DNA of 12,345 bases, taken from Mariaggregatimicrobium sp964498785 (GTDB taxonomy: Bacteria; Zhuqueibacterota; Zhuqueibacteria; Thermofontimicrobiales; Thiofontviventaceae). The notes under the pieces are model-generated. The model made no database searches and was not told the DNA's origin. It saw nothing but the letters and a program-made list of their open reading frames with translations. Position numbers and translations under genes: made by a program. Where the stretch lies: assembly GCA_964498785.1 (NCBI GenBank), contig CAZCJL010000161.1, positions 1 through 12,345 on the forward strand, in the 5' to 3' direction. Below are positions 8,549 through 12,345 of the stretch, one piece after another (the stretch's first letter is position 1; each line of letters opens with the position of its first letter).

Positions 8549-8753
8549 TTTTGGTACTCATAAAATTGAATTTATAAGATTCTTCGATTTTGCTTATCTC
8601 TTCTTCTATCCATTTATCAATAATGCTGCTATTAAATCCTGAATCACTTAAGCTTTTGATTATCTTATCAAGTATAGGAGTAGCAGCTTCTTCAGATTCT
8701 CGTAACTTATTGAAAAAGTCTTTGCTCTTTTGCATTATAATGATTTCCTTCAT
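8520..8753 (-). CDS. Small protein, probable partner of the downstream ATPase
   Basis: The ORF is 77 codons. The true start may be the second ATG (8735), which has AAGGAAA about 10 bases upstream and gives 71 residues (MQKSKDFFNKLRESEEAATP). The protein is charged and mostly helical by eye, with no signal peptide or membrane segment, and I do not recognise a family. Its last 29 bases overlap the start of the ATPase gene in another frame (the end STKNGNDKEHKS reads through the ATPase ATG). That strongly suggests one mRNA and coupled translation. A regulatory or complex-forming role with the ATPase is inferred from position only. It begins just downstream of the attC-like site at 8764-8894. Confidence 0.7.
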   Translation of the reverse strand: MKEIIIMQKSKDFFNKLRESEEAATPILDKIIKSLSDSGFNSSIIDKWIEEEISKIEESYKFNFMSTKNGNDKEHKS

Positions 8754-8763
8754 TTTAATTTGG

Positions 8764-8894
8764 GTATATCGTGATGCTCACCTGCTAGTTGGCTTCAGTG
8801 CACATAACGTTAGTAATCTATCAAAACTTTAATTACTGCACAAGCATGCGGAATTCACTGCACCGCCCACCAGGCAGGTGAGTAATCGTTAGGC
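8764..8894 (-). other. attC-like recombination site 2 (between the lipoprotein and ATPase units)
   Basis: On the - strand the layout is GCCTAAC (8894-8888, a perfect RYYYAAC box), the 5-base spacer GATTA, CTCACCTGC (8882-8874), a long loop, its perfect complement GCAGGTGAG (8785-8777), the 6-base spacer CATCAC, then GATATAC (8770-8764). Length (131 bp) and spacing match site 1 (130 bp), yet the loop sequences do not resemble each other. Structure kept without sequence is the expected behaviour of attC sites. The last box departs from GTTRRRY at its second base. Confidence 0.6.
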
Positions 8895-8925
8895 TAATAT
8901 ACTGTAAATAATTACTTTAATAGCA

Positions 8926-9753
8926 TTATTCGTTTTTGATTCCATAGTAATCAATTTTATTATAATTAAATAATTCTGGAAAGGGTAATTGTTTTATTTT
9001 TTTATTGAAATTCATAACTGATTGATTGTATCGTTTTCTTTCGATTGAAATACGATTTTCTATACCAATTATATAATCACGTAATTTTACAAATTTAATA
9101 TTTTTCGAAAGGTGAGGATAACTCTTTAAAGAATCTGACAATTTTAATAACTTATTTGCAAGACGATTATTTGTTATAATTTTTTGCGATACAGTATTGG
9201 CTTCAGATATACTTTTTCTTATTTCTAATATTTCATTTAATAATTTGTTTTCTTGAGGTATAAGTTGTCTAAGTAATTCAATATATTCTGGAATTATATT
9301 GTAACGTCTTTGCAATTGATTTTCCGCAAGGTCCCAAGAATCGTTTACCGATTCATTTAAAGTTCTGATTTCTAATAGCAAATGCATGTAATTTGATTCG
9401 ATCATTCCTCGAAATAAAATTGTATTTTCATTTTTCAGTATTTTAATATGATTTTCAATTTCTTCTGAATATTCACCTATAAAATATACAACACACGCAG
9501 CACGAATTTTTAGAGAACTGTCTTCGCTTTTTTTTAAGATTTTTTCCATATATGGAACTGATTTAGTACCAATAGATATTAATGCTTCTTGCGATTTTTT
9601 CTGAGTGATAGTTGAAGCGTCGTTTAAATTTTTAACCCATTCAGAGAGAGGTATGCTTTCATATGTTGGTTCTTCTTCTTTACTGCAATAGAAAAAAATT
9701 GAGAATAATAAGATTAAGATTAAGATAGATAGTTTTTTCATGGCATAGTCCAT
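8926..9753 (-). CDS. Small lipoprotein with HEAT-like N-terminal repeats, function unknown
   Basis: A 275-residue protein. The likely start is the second Met (9741), giving MKKLSILILILLFSIFFYC followed by SKEEE: a lipoprotein signal peptide with its lipobox Cys at residue 23 of the longer form. The mature protein should be lipid-anchored in a membrane and face the periplasm or the surface. Residues about 35-110 (LSEWVKNLND, then QEALISIGTKSVPYMEKIL and IRAACVVYFIGEYSEEI) look like two HEAT-type helical repeats. The rest is Lys/Glu/Asn-rich helix, possibly coiled coil. No Shine-Dalgarno is visible before either ATG. The gene stands alone between the boxes GTTAGGC and GCCTAAC, so it looks like a single-gene cassette. 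The AT-rich codon use matches the neighbouring - strand genes and differs from the left part of the window. Confidence 0.75.
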   Translation of the reverse strand: MDYAMKKLSILILILLFSIFFYCSKEEEPTYESIPLSEWVKNLNDASTITQKKSQEALISIGTKSVPYMEKILKKSEDSSLKIRAACVVYFIGEYSEEIENHIKILKNENTILFRGMIESNYMHLLLEIRTLNESVNDSWDLAENQLQRRYNIIPEYIELLRQLIPQENKLLNEILEIRKSISEANTVSQKIITNNRLANKLLKLSDSLKSYPHLSKNIKFVKLRDYIIGIENRISIERKRYNQSVMNFNKKIKQLPFPELFNYNKIDYYGIKNE

Positions 9754-9788
9754 AATTATATATTATTTAATTGTATTACAATCTTATA

Positions 9789-9795
9789 GCCTAAC
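9789..9795 (-). other. Cassette-start box (GTTAGGC) upstream of the lipoprotein gene
   Basis: On the - strand this is GTTAGGC, a perfect GTTRRRY box. It is exactly complementary to the GCCTAAC that begins the attC-like site after the same gene, and the match extends to 12 of 13 bases (AATTGTTAGGCTA against AATCGTTAGGCTA). In an integron the first bases of a cassette pair with its own distal box, so this is expected of a cassette end. I cannot find the matching inner box upstream of it, so the neighbouring site is incomplete. Confidence 0.5.
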
Positions 9796-10049
9796 AATTT
9801 AGTATCCAGATCTGCATAAGTTGAATTCTCAATTTAAAAAAATATTTCATAAAATCAATAAAAATTATCGTTTTTGAAGATATTTATTTTGCATGTCATC
9901 TGCAGAAACGCGAACTGCTTTTCGTTACAATTTGAATGGCATACTGAAAGATAATGCCCCGGATGTTTTAATAAAAACATCTGCCTGATAATACTTTGCT
10001 GCTAAGAAAAAGAAAGATCGATAAAAAATAATGAACTGTTACAGGAAAG
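9796..10049. other. Non-coding stretch with a hairpin
   Basis: No convincing gene. A perfect 8-bp AT-rich stem (GATGTTTT, loop AATA, AAAACATC) lies at 9962-9981 without a T-run. TATCCAGATCTGCATA near 9803-9818 is a near-palindrome. A 31-codon + strand ORF (9893-9988, MSSAETRTAF...) has no ribosome-binding site and is probably chance. Confidence 0.5.
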
Positions 10050-10430
10050 ATGAATGTATTAAATATAATAAATAACTCACGAAATGTCAATAAAATCATG
10101 GTAAGTTACAATAACTTCATTATAGAAGCATCTCCTGCGAAAAGCACAATGTTCCGGCTGCACCAGAATTATCCCAATCCGTTCTCCAAATCCGGCAAGA
10201 ATGGCACAACGATCACAAAAATCCGCTTCGATCTCAGCCAGTCTGATGATGTTGTGCTGAAAGTCTATAACGTGCTGGGACAGGAAATATCCACCCTGGT
10301 GCATGGGAAATATCAACCGGGGCGGTACGAAATCGGATTCGAGGCTGCGAATCTGCAGGCAGGCGTTTATCCGTACGTACTGCGAATCGGGGAGCGCGTG
10401 TTGACGAAGAAGATGTTGGTTGTTGATTGA
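10050..10430 (+). pseudogene. Orphan T9SS sorting domain, duplicated 3' fragment of a secreted-protein gene
   Basis: The frame of 126 codons begins with about 25 codons of unrelated, Asn/Ile-rich sequence. It becomes homologous to the propeller protein's tail at EASPAKS. From there it is a full type-A sorting domain (QNYPNPF, VYNVLGQE, KKMLVVD), about 91% identical to copy 1 in DNA by eye. No signal peptide or passenger domain is present, so it cannot be a normal T9SS substrate. AGGAAAG lies directly before the ATG but too close for a good ribosome-binding site. It is the only + strand coding-like sequence in the right part of the window, and is GC-richer than its surroundings. The most likely reading is a decaying 3' fragment carried in by duplication. 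Confidence 0.75.
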
Positions 10431-10698
10431 TCCCAAATCCGTCTAATAGGAGACAGTTATTCCAACGTTCTCTCTTGCTGATTCCACACCTGAAAACCCA
10501 ACCTGGTTAGCAGCTAATTCAATCATCCTGGCAGCCATTTCAGAATACCCGTTATCGCCTTCCGTTCCAATTGATGTGAAAATCACTGCATAATTTGGCG
10601 GTGTTGGGGTTTTGCAGTCAATTTTAAATTATTGAGTTTCCTGTTTTATTTTAATTAATTGGGGATTCTTATGTTTATATGTGGTATTTATGGTTATA
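10125..10698. repeat. Direct repeat, copy 2 (T9SS tail plus ABM remnant)
   Basis: Gap-free counterpart of 5387-5960, in the same orientation. Similarity begins in the linker codons before the sorting domain and ends near TTATA at 10695-10698, at the truncated attC-like end after the LVIVD gene. The central 211 bases (10398-10608) are almost identical to copy 1, while the flanks have diverged. Confidence 0.9.
10443..10621 (-). pseudogene. Broken ABM family gene, copy 2
   Basis: Same remnant as at 5705-5883. The - strand reads PPNYAVIFTSIGTEGDNGY through GITVSY to the same TAG. The putative start is now TTG instead of ATG, and it too is one base out of frame with the family sequence. Sharing both lesions with copy 1 means the gene was already broken before the copies separated. 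The second half of the ABM domain is replaced by the antisense of the T9SS tail. Confidence 0.65.
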
Positions 10699-10736
10699 AG
10701 TGCTCAAACCGATGTTATACACTGATTATATATAAC
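10699..10736 (-). other. Truncated attC-like end after the LVIVD gene
   Basis: On the - strand GTATAAC (10720-10714) is followed by a 5-base spacer and then TTTGAGCAC, which runs straight into the TTATAA that begins repeat copy 2. The long loop and the complementary inner box of a full site are absent, as if deleted. GTTATA and TATAAC at 10714-10719 and 10731-10736 also form a 6-bp inverted repeat. Confidence 0.3.
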
Positions 10737-10748
10737 TTACAAATGACA

Positions 10749-12113
10749 CTATCTCATCAACATCATTTTTCGTGATTCTGAAAATGATTTGGTTTGCATT
10801 TTATAAATGTAAATGCTCGAAGGTAGATGCGAACCGTCAAAATTTACTTTATAAAGGCCAGCATGGTAAAATTCATTTACTAATGTTGCAACTTTTTGCC
10901 CAATTGTATTGTACACATTGAGTTGTATTTGACTGTCTTTTTTTAGAAAAAATTGAATAGTAGTAACAGGATTAAAAGGATTAGGATAGTTTTGCTCAAG
11001 AACAAATTTCCGTGGTTTATGATCAATAGTTTCTTCGATATCAGTGGTCAAATTATTTTGAATAATAAATAAATTCTCTGCAGCGATGTAAGACACACCA
11101 TTTTGAACCGTAATCGCATCAGACTCTATTTCGTAAAAACCTGCTAATGATGGCTCTGATAGAGTGGTATTATCTATAATTTCAAATCGGTTATCTCCGT
11201 GATCTAAAATATACGCATAATTTCCTTCTATACACATACCATACATCTTACCACGATAAAAACTAACTTCAGTAGGATTGGCAGGATCACTAACATCAAA
11301 CACTCCAAATCCGCCATATTGATGTGTCGCATATAAATATGTACCTGTTACAAAAATATCTGTATAATATCTATTTCCAAATCCCCATGATGAGAATCCC
11401 CAATGTCCAGTATATCTTCCTTCTTCCTGTGGATTCTCTGGATTACTCACATCGATTATAAGAAACCAGAACTCCGCTCCTTCATTAAGGTAATCCCTGC
11501 CAACATAAGCATAGTCACCCTTTACATCAAGTTTATCTAAATCCCCTGTTCCGGCATAATAATTACCTTTTTCAGTAGGATTGGACCTATCACTCACATC
11601 AATAATATATAAATATGCTTTGGAAGATTGTCCAACAGTGATAAAAGCTAAATCGTCTTTTATAACTATATCATCACCATTGGGACCAGACCAATGTCCA
11701 ACTTCGTTTGGATTGGAAGGATCGTTTACATCGATAATCCTTATTCCATCATTTATGACATAAGCAAAACCTTCATTTATAGCTAAATACCCAATATAAC
11801 CTGAAAGAATACATGAATCACTTATAACAGGATTAGATGGGGTACTAATATCCAGAATATAAAGCCCTTTATTTTTATTTAATAAATAGAGATAGCTATC
11901 CCTTACAACTAAATCATTGGTTTCTTTTACTATTTCATTTTCCCATATTCCCAATAGTGTTGTATTACTGTCTGATTTAGCAGCCATAAACCCCTTTTCT
12001 GATTTTGGAAATGATTGGGATGTTTGTGCGAATGCTTTTTGATTATTTCCTATTATGAAAGAGAATACGATGATCTGTAGGCAAAAAATAAATATTTTTT
12101 GTTTGTTGATCAT
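10749..12113 (-). CDS. Secreted LVIVD-repeat beta-propeller protein with T9SS type-A sorting domain
   Basis: A 454-residue exported protein. GAGGTG lies 5 bases before the ATG. Residues 1-30 are a signal peptide ending AFAQ. At least six LVIVD-type repeats follow, spaced about 40-50 residues: LYILDISTPSNP (84), IRIIDVNDPSNP (124), LYIIDVSDRSNP (168), FLIIDVSNPENP (217), FGVFDVSDPANP (269) and a weaker FEIIDNTTLSEP (310). LVIVD repeats build surface-exposed propellers of unknown ligand. Residues about 369-454 are a T9SS sorting domain (QNYPNPFNP, then VYNTIGQKVATLV, ending SRKMMLMR), clearly different in sequence from the two tails in the direct repeats. The passenger should reach the cell surface or medium by the T9SS. 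At 1365 bp of coding sequence it would be large for an integron cassette. No terminator is evident after the stop. Confidence 0.88.
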   Translation of the reverse strand: MINKQKIFIFCLQIIVFSFIIGNNQKAFAQTSQSFPKSEKGFMAAKSDSNTTLLGIWENEIVKETNDLVVRDSYLYLLNKNKGLYILDISTPSNPVISDSCILSGYIGYLAINEGFAYVINDGIRIIDVNDPSNPNEVGHWSGPNGDDIVIKDDLAFITVGQSSKAYLYIIDVSDRSNPTEKGNYYAGTGDLDKLDVKGDYAYVGRDYLNEGAEFWFLIIDVSNPENPQEEGRYTGHWGFSSWGFGNRYYTDIFVTGTYLYATHQYGGFGVFDVSDPANPTEVSFYRGKMYGMCIEGNYAYILDHGDNRFEIIDNTTLSEPSLAGFYEIESDAITVQNGVSYIAAENLFIIQNNLTTDIEETIDHKPRKFVLEQNYPNPFNPVTTIQFFLKKDSQIQLNVYNTIGQKVATLVNEFYHAGLYKVNFDGSHLPSSIYIYKMQTKSFSESRKMMLMR

Positions 12114-12160
12114 GTTAACACCTCATTATTTAAATAAAAACAATAATTTCTTTTTAGCTT

Positions 12161-12298
12161 GTATAATGCCCGCCTTCACCTGGACAAGCCCGCCCTTGAG
12201 CGGAAGGACCAAGCCTACGCCACATCAAGCCATTAATAGCGGGCAATTAACTTAACATCACCACGCTGGCTTGGCTCAGGTGCAAGGCGATTGTGTGT
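12161..12298 (-). other. attC-like recombination site 3 (upstream of the LVIVD gene)
   Basis: On the - strand the inner boxes are CTTGCACCTG (12286-12277) and CAGGTGAAG (12181-12173). They are complementary except for one extra G at the same place as in site 1. A 5-6-base gap separates the second from ATTATAC (12167-12161), which matches the complement of the LVIVD unit's own distal box GTATAAC at 6 of 7 bases. The opposite outer box (ACACACA or ACACAAT) is poor. Total length, about 138 bp, is close to the other two sites. Another fold is possible: TGCCCGC and GCGGGCA (12167-12173, 12239-12245). Confidence 0.4.
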
Positions 12299-12329
12299 GC
12301 CCGGCATGGTGCGTGTATGTTAAGTTAAT
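12246..12329. repeat. Perfect 13-bp inverted repeat with imperfect inner stem
   Basis: ATTAACTTAACAT (12246-12258) is the exact reverse complement of 12317-12329. Inside, CACCACGCTGGC (12259-12270) pairs imperfectly with GCCCGGCATGGTG (12299-12311), with five unpaired bases on one side only. The outer arms contain ACTTAAC and GTTAAGT, which fit RYYYAAC and GTTRRRY exactly. It could be a compact 84-bp attC site overlapping site 3, or a small MITE-like palindrome. Confidence 0.55.
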
Positions 12330-12345
12330 ATGAATATACACAAAT

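Noticed and set aside
10077..10436. 119-codon - strand frame opposite the orphan T9SS tail
   Set aside because: It is the antisense of a recognisable sorting domain, and a similar frame lies opposite copy 1.
5387..10698. Composite transposon bounded by insertion sequences
   Set aside because: The direct repeats contain no transposase and no terminal inverted repeats or target duplications; they consist of a gene tail and a pseudogene.
1..12345. CRISPR array, tRNA or rRNA genes
   Set aside because: No regularly spaced identical repeats and no recognisable cloverleaf or rRNA sequence on either strand. The heptamer run at 3016-3071 is a simple tandem repeat without spacers.

Overview
The window looks like a chromosomal segment of a bacterium from the Fibrobacterota-Chlorobiota-Bacteroidota (FCB) group, possibly Calditrichota, KSB1 or Ignavibacteriota. 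The main reason is three type IX secretion (T9SS) type-A C-terminal sorting domains with the 'QNYPNPF' signature, together with a TonB-dependent receptor that has a carboxypeptidase-regulatory-like N-terminus. Placement below that level is inference.

The left part (411-5692) is ordinary-looking, moderately GC-rich chromosome on the + strand. It holds a TonB-dependent outer-membrane receptor, a hairpin terminator, a leader made of eight 7-bp tandem repeats, and a large secreted Asp-box (BNR/sortilin-like) beta-propeller protein ending in a T9SS sorting domain.

The right part (5693-12345) is visibly AT-rich, and every plausible intact gene in it lies on the - strand. Reading the - strand from right to left it holds: a secreted LVIVD-repeat protein with its own T9SS tail; a broken antibiotic-biosynthesis-monooxygenase (ABM) gene joined to an orphan T9SS tail; a small lipoprotein with HEAT-like repeats; a two-gene unit (small protein plus an 806-residue SMC/RecF-type ATPase with zinc motifs, a plausible phage-defence pair); and a second copy of the broken ABM gene abutting the 3' end of the propeller gene.

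The units are separated by imperfect palindromes of about 130 bp. Two share the layout expected of integron attC sites: outer 7-base boxes, a 5-base spacer, a 9-10-base inner box, a long loop, the matching inner box, a 6-base spacer and the other outer box. A third, at the right end, has the same inner boxes but poor outer ones. In two of the three, one inner box carries a single extra base at the same place. My main hypothesis is that 5.7-12.3 kb is the distal, partly decayed end of a sedentary integron cassette array, with the integrase predicted beyond the right edge. No integrase is visible here, and some outer boxes depart from the consensus.

Superimposed on this are two gap-free 574-bp direct copies (5387-5960 and 10125-10698). 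Each contains a T9SS tail plus the same ABM pseudogene. They bracket the ATPase and lipoprotein units and show a mosaic of divergence.
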